64,000 nt of DNA from Halodurantibacterium flavum (GCF_042681825.1 NZ_JBHUGH010000003.1:248001-312000), one strand, 5' to 3'; counted from the first letter of the stretch, positions 18,093 to 25,981 are shown. Notes: generated by a model not told the origin, from the letters alone. Numbers and translations are program-made.

Positions 18093-18116
18093 AAAACCCG
18101 GGCGGTGGCCCGGGTT
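18087..18116 (-). terminator. intrinsic terminator of the F0 ATP synthase operon
   Basis: On the minus strand the hairpin AACCCGGGC-(4 nt)-GCCCGGGTT (stem 18095-18103 with 18108-18116) is followed by TTTCATTT, 26 bp after the atpF stop. The T-rich tail overlaps the stop codon of the convergent GntR gene. Confidence 0.82.
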
Positions 18117-18141
18117 CGTCGTTCTCGTAAAGGCATGTGGC

Positions 18142-18696
18142 TCAGTGCAGCCGCGTCTCGACCTGACGGATCGAGTCGTCGATCAGGCGGCTCGCATCCT
18201 CGGCGGAAAGCTTGCGCGCGATCACGTCACCCGCGACGGCAACGGCGACATTCACCGCCTCGTTGCGCACGGCGGCGACCGCAGCAGCCTCGGCCGAGGC
18301 GATCTGGTCCTCGGCGGCCTGAAGGCGCCGCGCGATCGACACGCGCAGGTCTTCCTTGGCCTGTTCGGCCGCCCGCAGCGCTTCATCCCGCGCGTTGGTC
18401 ACGATCCGCGCCGCCTGTTCCTGCACCTCTTTCTGCTTGCGCTCATAGGATGCGAGGATGGTCTGCGCCTCTTCCCGCAGGGCACGGGCCTCAGCCAGAT
18501 CGTTGCGGATCGTCACGGCGCGGTTGTCGAGCAGACCCAGCACCTTTTGCGGCACCTTGAAATAGGCCAGAACCGCAAGAAAGGCGATGAAGCCCAGCAG
18601 CACCACGAAGTCGGTGTTGTAAAGCGAGAAGAACGGACCTTCCGCGGCCATCGCGGGCGTGCCCGCAAGCACCAGAAGAAGCGAGAGCTTTTTCAT
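18142..18696 (-). CDS. atpF: F0F1 ATP synthase subunit b
   Basis: The 184-residue protein is the peripheral-stalk subunit. The N-terminus (MKKLSLLLVLAGTPAMAAEG) resembles a signal sequence, followed by one membrane helix (FVVLLGFIAFLAVLAYF) and a long charged, alanine-rich helix that dimerises and binds delta. It is the last gene of the F0 operon, 4 bp after the b' gene. Known: Alphaproteobacteria with two b-type genes form b/b' heterodimers. The F1 genes are not in this window, as usual for the group. Confidence 0.93.
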   Translation of the reverse strand: MKKLSLLLVLAGTPAMAAEGPFFSLYNTDFVVLLGFIAFLAVLAYFKVPQKVLGLLDNRAVTIRNDLAEARALREEAQTILASYERKQKEVQEQAARIVTNARDEALRAAEQAKEDLRVSIARRLQAAEDQIASAEAAAVAAVRNEAVNVAVAVAGDVIARKLSAEDASRLIDDSIRQVETRLH

Positions 18697-18700
18697 CGTT

Positions 18701-19219
18701 CTACCCTTTCACCCGGGCGGCCACGCCTTCGGCGATCATTTCGGCATCCGGGGCGACGCCCATGGCCGAGACGATTTCCTGCGCGACGTCACGGGCCACC
18801 TCGCTCACGCTTGCCATGGCAGAGGCGCGGATTTCGGCGATCCGTTTCTCGGATTCGGCGGCGCGTGCCGCGATTTCCGCATCGGCCCGCGCGGTCGCTG
18901 CATCCAGATCAGCCTGAATCTCGGCCCGGGCGGTCGCCACTATACGCCCAGCCTCGGCTCGTGCCTCGGCAAGCGCCTGATTATAGGCAGCCTCTGCCTC
19001 GGTCGCCTTCAGCTTCAGTTCTTCCGCGGCGGCCAGATCGTTGGCGATGGTGCCCCGGCGTTCCGCCAGAACCGCCCCGATCCGCGGCAGGCCGATGCGC
19101 GTCAGGATGAAGTAGATCGCGACAAGCGTGACCAGAACCCAGAAGATCTGGTTCGGAAAGGTCGAGACGTCGAGCTGCGGAATCCCGCCCGGTTCGCTCG
19201 AATAGGTCTCATGCTCCAT
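18701..19219 (-). CDS. atpF': F0F1 ATP synthase subunit b'
   Basis: The 172-residue homologue of subunit b has a single membrane helix near the N-terminus (IFWVLVTLVAIYFIL) and a long alanine/glutamate-rich coiled coil. A short proline/glycine-rich N-terminal segment (EPGGIPQLDVSTFPNQ) is typical of b'. It lies between atpE and atpF, the standard order in photosynthetic and other Alphaproteobacteria. It pairs with b in the peripheral stalk. Some annotations call this gene atpG or atpX. Confidence 0.93.
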   Translation of the reverse strand: MEHETYSSEPGGIPQLDVSTFPNQIFWVLVTLVAIYFILTRIGLPRIGAVLAERRGTIANDLAAAEELKLKATEAEAAYNQALAEARAEAGRIVATARAEIQADLDAATARADAEIAARAAESEKRIAEIRASAMASVSEVARDVAQEIVSAMGVAPDAEMIAEGVAARVKG

Positions 19220-19294
19220 GTCGTCCTCCTGGAACCCGAAAATCGACCGGACGGGCCAACGCGGCCCGCCCGTCCTAAGAAGGGATCGTCAGGA

Positions 19295-19531
19295 TCAGAC
19301 GGCGAACATCAGCAGCAGGGCGATCAGGAACGAGAAGATGCCCAGAGCTTCGGCGAATGCGATGCCGACAAAGAGGTTCGCGGTCTGGCTCGGGGCCGCC
19401 GCCGGATTGCGGAGCGCGCCAGCAAGGAAGCTGCTGGCGATGTTGCCCACACCGATACCAGCGCCTGCAAGCCCGAAGGCGGCAAGACCGGCGCCGATGT
19501 ATCTGCCCATATTTGCGAGTTCGCCTTCCAT
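19295..19531 (-). CDS. atpE: F0F1 ATP synthase subunit c
   Basis: The 78-residue hairpin has two hydrophobic helices joined by the polar loop RNPAAAPS. Helix 1 has the glycine repeat GLAAFGLAGAGIGVG used for ring packing. Helix 2 carries E61 in FAEALGIF, the proton-binding carboxylate. A proton rather than sodium machine is likely because no extra sodium ligands are evident. Gaps of ~75 and 46 bp separate it from b' and a, allowing the high translation this ring subunit needs. Confidence 0.95.
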   Translation of the reverse strand: MEGELANMGRYIGAGLAAFGLAGAGIGVGNIASSFLAGALRNPAAAPSQTANLFVGIAFAEALGIFSFLIALLLMFAV

Positions 19532-19577
19532 GTCGTGCTCCTATTGGTTGGAATGGCTTCTTTAAGACCTGACCGGA

Positions 19578-20318
19578 TCAGTGATGCGAATGCAGCGCGT
19601 CGCGCAGATAGACGCAGGTCAGGATGGTGAAAACGTAGGCCTGAACCACTGCCACCAGCAGTTCGAGCGCATAGATGGCGGTGATCGCAAAGATCGGAAC
19701 GACCGAGGCGATGCCCAGCGCGCCTGCAAACCCGGCAAAGACCTTGATGACGGCGTGGCCGGCCATCAGGTTGCCGCCAAGACGAATGGAATGGCTGACG
19801 GGGCGGACGAAGTAGGACACGACCTCGATCACAGCGAGGATCGGCCGGATCGCCAGCGGCGCCGACGTGACCCAGAACATGCCGAGGAACCCGATGCCCT
19901 GATTGACGAACCCGAGGATCGTCACGCCGAAGAACACGAGCAACGCCAGCGTCGCCGTCACCGCGATATGCGAGGTCGAGGTGAAGCTGAGCGGCACGAG
20001 CCCGAGAACGTTCGCGAAGAGGATGAACAGGAAGAGCGTCATCACATAGGGGAAATACTTGACCCCCTCCTTGCCGGTCACGTCCTCGACCATCGAGTAG
20101 ACGAAGCCATAGATCATCTCGGCCACGGACTGGCTGCGGGTCGGGACGATGGCGCGGCGGCGCGTGCCCAGAACCATCAGCGCGGTCACGGCGAGAACGG
20201 CGAAAAAGAGCCACAGCGTCATGTTCGTCGGCGTGTACCAGTGCACCTGGCCATCCCCGAAGAGAGGCCTGATGATGAACTGGTCCATCGGATGGATCGC
20301 AAAGCCTTCCGCCGCCAT
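19578..20318 (-). CDS. atpB: F0F1 ATP synthase subunit a
   Basis: The 246-residue membrane protein forms the proton half-channels. The essential arginine is R179 in HSIRLGGN, and the conserved helix YVMTLFLFILFANVLGLVP precedes it. The length is usual for Alphaproteobacteria. The stop of atpI is only 1 bp from its start, so the two are closely coupled. Confidence 0.95.
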   Translation of the reverse strand: MAAEGFAIHPMDQFIIRPLFGDGQVHWYTPTNMTLWLFFAVLAVTALMVLGTRRRAIVPTRSQSVAEMIYGFVYSMVEDVTGKEGVKYFPYVMTLFLFILFANVLGLVPLSFTSTSHIAVTATLALLVFFGVTILGFVNQGIGFLGMFWVTSAPLAIRPILAVIEVVSYFVRPVSHSIRLGGNLMAGHAVIKVFAGFAGALGIASVVPIFAITAIYALELLVAVVQAYVFTILTCVYLRDALHSHH

Positions 20319-20319
20319 G

Positions 20320-20655
20320 CTATTTCCCTTCGTCCCTCGCGGATCGCTGATCCGCTTCGCTCTTTTCCTGCATCTCGCGCGCGGATTGAAGCATCACCTT
20401 CACCCCGGCCACGAGACCGATCACCACGAAGAGCACCAGAAACAGCGGCCGCGTTCCGAAAAGCGCATCCAGTCCCATCCCGATGCCCAGGCCGATCACG
20501 AGACCGGCCACAAGCTCTATCACCATCCGCCAGGCAATCTCGCCCTGCGAAAAGCCCCTGGAGGTTTCGCCGCGCTTCGGCTCCGCCGCGGCGCGGGCTT
20601 TGGCGATCCTGTCGGACAGCGCGCGCAGACGCTCATCATCCGGATCAGGTGCCAT
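20320..20655 (-). CDS. atpI: AtpI-like ATP synthase assembly protein
   Basis: The protein has 111 residues from the ATG at 20655 (MAPDPDDERL), which follows GGGGGA. Two hydrophobic helices (VIELVAGLVIGLGIGMGLDAL and LFLVLFVVIGLVAGVKVML) lie in the second half, after a charged N-terminus. AtpI assists assembly of the c ring and may help magnesium supply. It is the first gene of the operon, with a good promoter just upstream. Confidence 0.88.
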   Translation of the reverse strand: MAPDPDDERLRALSDRIAKARAAAEPKRGETSRGFSQGEIAWRMVIELVAGLVIGLGIGMGLDALFGTRPLFLVLFVVIGLVAGVKVMLQSAREMQEKSEADQRSARDEGK

Positions 20656-20680
20656 CTGTCCCCCAAGATCAGTCGCCGGG

Positions 20681-20709
20681 AACCTAGAAAGATGCACCCG
20701 CCGAGTCAA
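20681..20709 (-). promoter_or_regulatory. sigma-70 promoter of the atpIBEF'F operon
   Basis: On the minus strand TTGACT (20704-20709), a 17-bp spacer and TAGGTT (20681-20686) lie 26 bp upstream of the atpI start. Spacing is ideal, five of six -35 bases match, and the -10 keeps the TA and final T. Confidence 0.7.
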
Positions 20710-20820
20710 GCAACGATATGCAGCCGCAGAAATAACGCAATCTTCTGATTTTCCTTGATAAAATTGCAGGCGCCCGTGATGGGCCCGCCCTGCGGACCCA
20801 AAAGCCGCACCCCGTCATAT

Positions 20821-20836
20821 TCAACCCTTCGGTTGA
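20821..20836. promoter_or_regulatory. candidate operator of the ArsR-type regulator
   Basis: TCAACC-CTTC-GGTTGA is a perfect inverted repeat of 6+6 bp, 33 bp before the arsR-type start. Its right arm runs into TTGACC, a possible -35 element, so a dimer bound here would block transcription. Autoregulation through such short dyads is usual in the family; the assignment here is inferred. Confidence 0.6.
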
Positions 20837-20868
20837 CCTATTGACGCAATCGGATCAATGCTCTGGCG

Positions 20869-21270
20869 ATGACACCCACACTCGACATGGTTTTTGCGGC
20901 GATTGCCGACCCGACGCGGCGGGCGATCCTGGCCATGCTGCTGGAAGACGACATGGCCGTCACGGATGTGGCGGAACCCTTTGCCATGTCGCTTGCCGCC
21001 GTGTCCAAGCATCTGGGCGTCCTGGCCGATGCGGGGCTTATCAGCCAGGAAAAGCGCGGGCGGGTAAAGTGGTGCAAGCTGGAGCCCGACGCGCTGCGCG
21101 AGGCGAGCGTCTGGATGCAGGGCTTCGGTCAGTTCGAGCCTGTGCATCTCGACGCGTTCGAGCGGTTTCTGGCGGCAGAGCTTTATGCAGACCCTCAGGG
21201 AGACGGGGCTCCGGATGATGGGACTCAGGATGACGCGCTTCAGGATGATGGGGGCGGGGCCGGTGTCTGA
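20869..21270 (+). CDS. ArsR-family winged-helix repressor
   Basis: The 133-residue protein has the ArsR winged helix: FAAIADPTRRAILAML, VTDVAEPFAMSLAAVSKHLGVL and a wing with KRGRVKWCKL. No cysteine pair or histidine cluster typical of metal sensing is visible. It resembles the subgroup usually paired with an SRPBCC (AHSA1-like) gene, but no such gene follows. The last ~25 residues are an acidic, low-complexity tail (PDDGT, QDDAL, QDDGG) made by a 15-bp tandem repeat, and this tail overlaps the convergent EamA gene by 31 bp. The target is probably its own promoter. Effector unknown. Confidence 0.85.
   Translation: MTPTLDMVFAAIADPTRRAILAMLLEDDMAVTDVAEPFAMSLAAVSKHLGVLADAGLISQEKRGRVKWCKLEPDALREASVWMQGFGQFEPVHLDAFERFLAAELYADPQGDGAPDDGTQDDALQDDGGGAGV
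21194..21253. repeat. four degenerate 15-bp tandem repeats at the ArsR/EamA overlap
   Basis: Units start at 21194, 21209, 21224 and 21239: CTCAGGGAGACGGGG, CTCCGGATGATGGGA, CTCAGGATGACGCGC and TTCAGGATGATGGGG. Fifteen bases are five codons, so copy-number change would keep the ArsR frame and only change its tail. The fourth unit begins at the EamA stop codon. Confidence 0.85.
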
Positions 21271-22187
21271 CCCTCTTCGTTCTTGAGCAGGATGACCAGC
21301 GCCAGCACCGACAGGCCCACCCCCGGCAGGACAAGCGCCGGCGGCACGCCATTGCCCATCGCAACCTCCCACAGGATGACGAAGCTCGGAACCAGATACG
21401 TATAGGCCATCACCTTGGCCGAGGGCAGCCGCATCGCCGCGTATTGCAGCAGGAAAAACGTGATCGCGCTGGCGACGACCGCCACATAGACAAGGGTGAC
21501 CCAGACGATCGGGGGCAGCGACATCCAGTCGGTCGCCATCACGTCGCCCCAGCTCCACACCAGCAGGATGACAAAGCCGCCCGTCATCACCCCGAAGGTC
21601 GAAACGACCGACGGCTCCCCCCGGTTCAGCAGGCGCAGGAGCGGCGTGAACAGGGCGTGGGTCGCGCAGCCGATGAAATAGATGGCCTCCCCCCGCCCCA
21701 CGTGGAAATTCATCAAGAGGGCCACATCCCCGCGAAAGATCACCCAGAGCGCGCCGCCCGCCCCCACCGCAAGCCCCAGCGCCATGCGCGGCGTCAGGAC
21801 CTGACGCAGCAGCAGATAGCCGAAGCCCGCCGTCATGATCGGGGTGAGCGTGAAGACAGCGCTGGTGGATACCGGCGTGGCGGTTTTCAGCCCCTCGAAC
21901 ATCAGCACGAAATAGGCGGCAAAGAGCGCCCCCAGCAGCAGGAAGCGCCAGGGCGCGCGGAACTGTTCACGGCGCAGCCCCGGCCCTGCCCAGGAAAACA
22001 GCCCCAGAAGGATCGCCGCTATGGCAAAGCGGGCTGTGCTGATCGCGGTCGGCGAAATCTCGTTCGCGGCAAGCGCGCCGAGGCTGAACGACCCGGCGAC
22101 ACCTGCCGCAAAGCCGAGCATCGCCAGATGCCCCCGCGCCGCCTCTGACATGGCGCGGGGCGGGGCGGCGGTCAGATGTTCTCCCAT
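21240..22187 (-). CDS. EamA/DMT-family transporter
   Basis: The protein has 315 residues from the ATG at 22187, with GGAGG ten bases upstream. About ten hydrophobic helices form two EamA repeats; each has the usual pattern (SFSLGALAANEISPTAISTARF early, PFEYT-like LPSAKVMAYTYLVP late). Drug/metabolite transporters of this family export amino acids or other metabolites. The start overlaps the stop of the LysR gene by 16 bp, so both are transcribed together and LysR may control the exporter. Substrate unknown. Confidence 0.88.
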   Translation of the reverse strand: MGEHLTAAPPRAMSEAARGHLAMLGFAAGVAGSFSLGALAANEISPTAISTARFAIAAILLGLFSWAGPGLRREQFRAPWRFLLLGALFAAYFVLMFEGLKTATPVSTSAVFTLTPIMTAGFGYLLLRQVLTPRMALGLAVGAGGALWVIFRGDVALLMNFHVGRGEAIYFIGCATHALFTPLLRLLNRGEPSVVSTFGVMTGGFVILLVWSWGDVMATDWMSLPPIVWVTLVYVAVVASAITFFLLQYAAMRLPSAKVMAYTYLVPSFVILWEVAMGNGVPPALVLPGVGLSVLALVILLKNEEGQTPAPPPSS

Positions 22188-23056
22188 GACCTTGCGGCCT
22201 CCTTCAACGCGGCAAGACAGGCCTGCACCTTGGTCGTGCGGTGCAGGTCCACATGCGTGACCAGCCAGAGTTGCGCCGACCAACCTGGCCGGGGCGGCAG
22301 TATCTGAACGAGATCCGGCTTTTGCGCGGCAAGATAAACGGGCATGAAACCTATCCCCGCCCCGGCCAGCACGGCCTCATGCATCGCAAGTATGTCGCTG
22401 CTGCGATACGTGACGCGTTCCGGCGGAACCGTGTCGCGCAGCCAGCGCAGGAAGGGCGGGCGCAGGGCGTCGGCATCGTCGCCGATGAAATCATGATCTG
22501 CCACCAGCGCGGCTTCATCAGCGGGCAGACCCTGCCGCGCGACATAAGCAGACGAAGCGTAAAGCGCGTGGCGCAGGGTGACAAGCGGCTGAATGACGTT
22601 GTCGGGCTGTTCCGGCGGGTTCCCGGCCCGGATCGCAACATGCGCCTCGCCGTATTCGAGGCGGAACAGGCGGTCGCCGGCCAGAAACCGGATCGCGATG
22701 CCCGGATGCCGGTCCCGGAACTGAACCAGCGTAGGCGTCAGCAGCGAGCGGAGTTCCGGCACCGACGTCACGATCACCTCGCCGCGCACCTCGGATCCGC
22801 CGCCGCGAATGCGGCCCGAAAGCTGGGCGAACTGATCCTCGGTCGCCTGGGCCACGCGCATCAGGTCGAGCCCCGCCTCGGTCGCGGTGTAGCCTCGCGG
22901 GTGGCGCTGAAAGAGCTTGGTTCCCAGACGCTTTTCCAACGCATCGATGTGGCGGATCACCGTGGCATGATGCACACCCAGTACATCGGCTGCCCCCGAC
23001 ACCGTGCCAAGTCTGGCCGCATGATAGGCTGTGCGGATCTCGTCCCAGGTTTCCAA
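22172..23056 (-). CDS. LysR-family transcriptional regulator (TTG start)
   Basis: The protein has 294 residues if translation starts at the TTG at 23056. That codon is preceded by the near-perfect site AGGAAGGA at good spacing and puts the family's N-terminus (ETWDEIRTAYHAARLGTVSGAA) where it belongs. ATG codons further upstream (23140, 23095) would add an unrelated leader. The HTH covers about residues 1-60 (DVLGVHHATVIRHIDALEKRLG); the rest is the substrate-binding domain. It is co-transcribed with the EamA exporter, a common regulator/exporter pairing. Inducer unknown. Confidence 0.88.
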   Translation of the reverse strand: METWDEIRTAYHAARLGTVSGAADVLGVHHATVIRHIDALEKRLGTKLFQRHPRGYTATEAGLDLMRVAQATEDQFAQLSGRIRGGGSEVRGEVIVTSVPELRSLLTPTLVQFRDRHPGIAIRFLAGDRLFRLEYGEAHVAIRAGNPPEQPDNVIQPLVTLRHALYASSAYVARQGLPADEAALVADHDFIGDDADALRPPFLRWLRDTVPPERVTYRSSDILAMHEAVLAGAGIGFMPVYLAAQKPDLVQILPPRPGWSAQLWLVTHVDLHRTTKVQACLAALKEAARSWENI

Positions 23057-23198
23057 GCGGTTCCTTCCTGTCCCTGACCCTGTTCTCTGTCCCATGACGG
23101 CGCTGAGCCCAGGGGACAGGGCCGCGCACGAGAAGCTCACGAAATGATCATGAAAACGTTAGTGAACGCAATCCGGAAAACCGGCGTTGTCCCGACGA

Positions 23199-23256
23199 GC
23201 AAGCCAACGATGGCTTGCAGCACTGACCAGACCAGAAGCGATACGCCCGATCGGGC
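23199..23256 (+). other. two inverted repeats upstream of the small secreted protein gene
   Basis: GCAAGCCA-ACGA-TGGCTTGC (23199-23218) is a perfect 8-bp stem. The 12-bp palindrome GCCCGATCGGGC (23245-23256) follows and is trailed by TGTTT. Both lie between the LysR gene and the strong ribosome site of the next gene. They could be operator sites or a structured leader. Confidence 0.55.
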
Positions 23257-23283
23257 TGTTTCGTAAAAAGGAAAGGAAAGACC

Positions 23284-23658
23284 ATGTTGAACAAGACCCT
23301 TATTGCCGCCGGTATCGTTGCTTTTGCCGCTCCGGCTTTCGCGCAGAACTACGTCGCCGACTCGACCTCCGATCAGGTCGCGGACCAGCAAGTGTTCGAG
23401 GAAGCAGGCGTCGTGCCGCAAACCTCCGTTCCGGCAGAACCCCGCGTTGAGGCCCCCGCCCGCGCGATTGCAGCGAGCCCGCTGCTGGCCTCTGGCGAAG
23501 CGATCTTCGATTGGGGATCGCATATTGATACGGCCGATGACCGTGGCATCGTGACCCCCGGCAAGATCCAGCTCGCAGCTCCGTTGGGCCTCGACCCGGC
23601 AGAGTTCACCACGGCCGAGCTGGTTGACCTGTCGGCTCGGAACCTCGACGGCGTTTAA
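23284..23658 (+). CDS. small secreted protein of unknown function
   Basis: The 124-residue protein has a clear signal peptide (MLNKTLIAAGIVAFAAPAFA, cleavage before QN). The mature part is acidic, without cysteines or membrane segments, and has a proline/alanine-rich middle (VPAEPRVEAPARA). I do not recognise the family. The ribosome site AAAGGAAAGGAAAG is unusually strong, and a tight terminator follows, so it is probably monocistronic and well expressed. It lies downstream of, and divergent from, the LysR gene, which could regulate it. Confidence 0.8.
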   Translation: MLNKTLIAAGIVAFAAPAFAQNYVADSTSDQVADQQVFEEAGVVPQTSVPAEPRVEAPARAIAASPLLASGEAIFDWGSHIDTADDRGIVTPGKIQLAAPLGLDPAEFTTAELVDLSARNLDGV

Positions 23659-23678
23659 AGTCCTCTGACAGAACCTTG

Positions 23679-23706
23679 GGCCCCGGCATCTGCCGGGGCC
23701 TTTTTC
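23679..23706 (+). terminator. intrinsic terminator of the small secreted protein gene
   Basis: The stem GGCCCCGGCA / TGCCGGGGCC with a two-base loop is followed by TTTTT, 20 bp after the stop codon. Confidence 0.92.
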
Positions 23707-23738
23707 TTTGCGATGCGCCCCTCGGCGCCCTTGTGCGC

Positions 23739-23767
23739 TTGACTCGGCGCCCTTCCCCGCGTAAGGC
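23739..23767 (+). promoter_or_regulatory. candidate sigma-70 promoter of the ffh operon
   Basis: TTGACT (23739-23744), a 17-bp spacer and TAAGGC (23762-23767) are the same type of -35 and spacing as the atp promoter. It would give a leader of about 150 nt before ffh. Confidence 0.5.
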
Positions 23768-23785
23768 CACCCCCGTATCCGGAGG

Positions 23786-23893
23786 TTCGCCAGCCTTCCG
23801 GTCCCTGACCTTTACAGGGATCGCCACCCGTCAGCGAGGTTTCGCCCGCGGGTGACATTGGCGTTTGGGCCGTTTCCCCTTATCTGGGGAAAC
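23786..23893 (+). other. structured region upstream of ffh
   Basis: Several nested complementary segments can be read: TCCCTG-ACCTTTA-CAGGGA, CACCCG with CGGGTG about 20 bases later, an outer CGCCA with TGGCG, and a separate perfect hairpin GTTTCCCC-TTATCT-GGGGAAAC (23872-23893) 33 bp before the ffh start. No ORF here looks real. It may be a structured 5' leader or a small RNA; no known RNA family was recognised. Confidence 0.4.
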
Positions 23894-23925
23894 ATCATGA
23901 GGCAAAGGGTCAAGGAGGACCGCGC

Positions 23926-25416
23926 ATGTTCGAGAACCTGTCCGAACGCCTGTCAGGCGTATTCGACCGGCTGACCAAGCAGGGCGCGCTGTCCGACGAC
24001 GACGTGGCCACCGCCCTGCGTGAGGTCCGCGTCGCGCTGCTGGAGGCGGATGTCTCGCTCCCCGTGGCGCGGGATTTCGTCAAGGCCGTGCAGGCCAAGG
24101 CGACCGGTCAGGCCGTGACACGTTCCGTCACGCCGGGCCAGCAGGTCGTCAAGATCGTGCATGACGAACTTGTGGCTGTGCTTCGCGGCGCTGACGACCC
24201 CGGCGCGCTCAAGATCGACAATGCCCCGGCGCCGATCCTCATGGTCGGACTTCAGGGCTCGGGCAAGACGACCACGACGGCGAAACTCGCCAGACGGCTC
24301 AAGGACAAGAACGGCAAGCGGGTGCTCATGGCCTCGCTTGACACGAACCGTCCGGCCGCGATGGAACAGCTTGCGATCCTGGGCCGTCAGATCGGCGTCG
24401 ATACCCTGCCGATCGTCAAGGGTGAGACCGCCGTGCAGATCGCCCGCCGGGCGAAGACGCACGCGAGCCTTGGCGGCTATGACGTCTACATGCTCGACAC
24501 CGCCGGTCGTCTGCATATCGACGAAGTCCTGATGGATGAGGTTCAGGCCGTCCGCGATGTCGCAAACCCGCGCGAAACGCTGCTGGTGGTCGACGGCCTG
24601 ACCGGTCAGGACGCGGTCAATGTGGCGTCGGAATTCGACGGCAAGGTCGGCATCACCGGCGTCGTTCTGACCCGGATGGACGGGGACGGGCGCGGCGGCG
24701 CAGCGCTGTCGATGCGCGCGATCACCGGCAAGCCGATCCGCTTCATCGGCCTTGGCGAAAAGATGGACGCGATCGAGCCGTTCGAGGCGGAACGGATCGC
24801 CGGCCGCATCCTCGGCATGGGCGATATTGTCGCGCTGGTGGAAAAGGCGCAGGAAACGCTGGAGGCCGAACAGGCCGAGCGGATGATGAAGCGGTTCCAG
24901 AAGGGTCAGTTCAACATGAACGACCTGAAGATGCAGCTGGAACAGATGCTGCGCATGGGCGGCCTTGAAAGCATCATGGGCATGATGCCGGGCATGGGCA
25001 AGATGTCGAAGCAGGCCGCCGATGCGGGCTTTGACGACTCCGTCCTGCGGCGGCAGATCGCACTCATCAACTCGATGACGAAAAAGGAACGCGCCAACCC
25101 CGACCTTCTGCAGGCGAGCCGCAAAAAGCGGATCGCCGCCGGCGCGGGGCTGGAGGTCTCGGAACTCAACCGTCTTTTGAAGATGCACCGGCAGATGGCC
25201 GATGCGATGAAGAAGATGGGAAAGATGGGCAAGAAGGGGATGCTGAAGGGCGCCATCGCGCAGATGTTCGGCAAGGGCGGCGTGCCCAAGGAACTGGCGG
25301 GGATGGACCCCGCGCAACTGGCGGCCCAGATGCCGGGCCAGTTGCCGCCGGGCCTGTCAGGTCTGGGCGGCGGGCTTCCGCCGGGGCTTTCGGGGCTGGG
25401 GGCGCGCAAGAAATGA
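23926..25416 (+). CDS. ffh: signal recognition particle protein Ffh (SRP54)
   Basis: The 496-residue GTPase binds SRP RNA and signal sequences and docks to FtsY for co-translational membrane targeting. The N domain is followed by the G domain with the P-loop GLQGSGKTTTT (108-118), DTAGR near 190 and TRMDGDGRGG. The methionine-rich M domain (about 330-430, MMKRFQKGQFNMNDL onwards) carries the RNA-binding helix-turn-helix. A glycine/proline/leucine-rich tail of ~55 residues ends the protein. The ribosome site AAGGAGG is strong. It heads the operon that runs through rpmE. Confidence 0.97.
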   Translation: MFENLSERLSGVFDRLTKQGALSDDDVATALREVRVALLEADVSLPVARDFVKAVQAKATGQAVTRSVTPGQQVVKIVHDELVAVLRGADDPGALKIDNAPAPILMVGLQGSGKTTTTAKLARRLKDKNGKRVLMASLDTNRPAAMEQLAILGRQIGVDTLPIVKGETAVQIARRAKTHASLGGYDVYMLDTAGRLHIDEVLMDEVQAVRDVANPRETLLVVDGLTGQDAVNVASEFDGKVGITGVVLTRMDGDGRGGAALSMRAITGKPIRFIGLGEKMDAIEPFEAERIAGRILGMGDIVALVEKAQETLEAEQAERMMKRFQKGQFNMNDLKMQLEQMLRMGGLESIMGMMPGMGKMSKQAADAGFDDSVLRRQIALINSMTKKERANPDLLQASRKKRIAAGAGLEVSELNRLLKMHRQMADAMKKMGKMGKKGMLKGAIAQMFGKGGVPKELAGMDPAQLAAQMPGQLPPGLSGLGGGLPPGLSGLGARKK

Positions 25417-25474
25417 CCATGCGTCGGCACAAAGCCGGAGCGCCCGCATCTCAGCGTGCATCCTGGGGGCGCAG

Positions 25475-25981
25475 ATGACGATTCTGACCACCGAACGCCT
25501 TGTGCTGCGACAACCCGCTGCTGCCGATCTGGAACCCTTCATCGCCTATCTCGGATCGGACCGCATGACCTGGCTTGGCGGCCCGATGGACCGGGCCGAG
25601 GCATGGAAGATGGTCGCCGCCGTTATGGGGCACTGGACCATCCACGGCTTTGGCCTTTTCATGCTTGAAACGCGAGAGGGCCGGCTTCTTGGCACGGTCG
25701 GACCGCAGTTTCCCGAAGGATGGCCGGAACCGGAGCTTGCCTGGCACATCTTTTCCGCCAGCGACGAAGGCAAGGGCTATGCCGCAGAGGCCGCCCTCGC
25801 CGCCCGGCGCCACGCGTTCGACGCCCTCGGCTGGCCGACCGCGGTCAGCTATATCCATCAGGACAACGCACGCTCCGCGGCCCTTGCGCGGCGTCTGGGC
25901 GCGATTGCAGACCCCAAGGCCCCGGCCTTCGCACCCGGCTTTGTCACCTGGCGCCACCTGAACGACGGAGGTCCGGCATGA
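25475..25981 (+). CDS. GNAT-family N-acetyltransferase (RimJ/RimL-like)
   Basis: The 168-residue protein begins TTERLVLRQPAAADLEPF, the start pattern of the RimJ/RimL type of GNAT enzyme. The acetyl-CoA loop corresponds to SDEGKGYAAEAA, followed by HQDNARSAALARRLGA. Substrates range from ribosomal protein N-termini to small molecules and cannot be chosen here. Its stop overlaps the chorismate mutase start (ATGA). Its place between ffh and rpsP is conserved in Rhodobacterales as far as I recall. Confidence 0.88.
   Translation: MTILTTERLVLRQPAAADLEPFIAYLGSDRMTWLGGPMDRAEAWKMVAAVMGHWTIHGFGLFMLETREGRLLGTVGPQFPEGWPEPELAWHIFSASDEGKGYAAEAALAARRHAFDALGWPTAVSYIHQDNARSAALARRLGAIADPKAPAFAPGFVTWRHLNDGGPA

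Noticed and set aside
23775..23830. Minus-strand GTCAGGGACCGGAAGG next to ffh, recalling domain IV of SRP RNA
   Set aside because: The matching AGCA side of the symmetric loop is missing (CTGGCG follows instead) and the flanks do not form the SRP RNA hairpin, so the likeness is probably chance.
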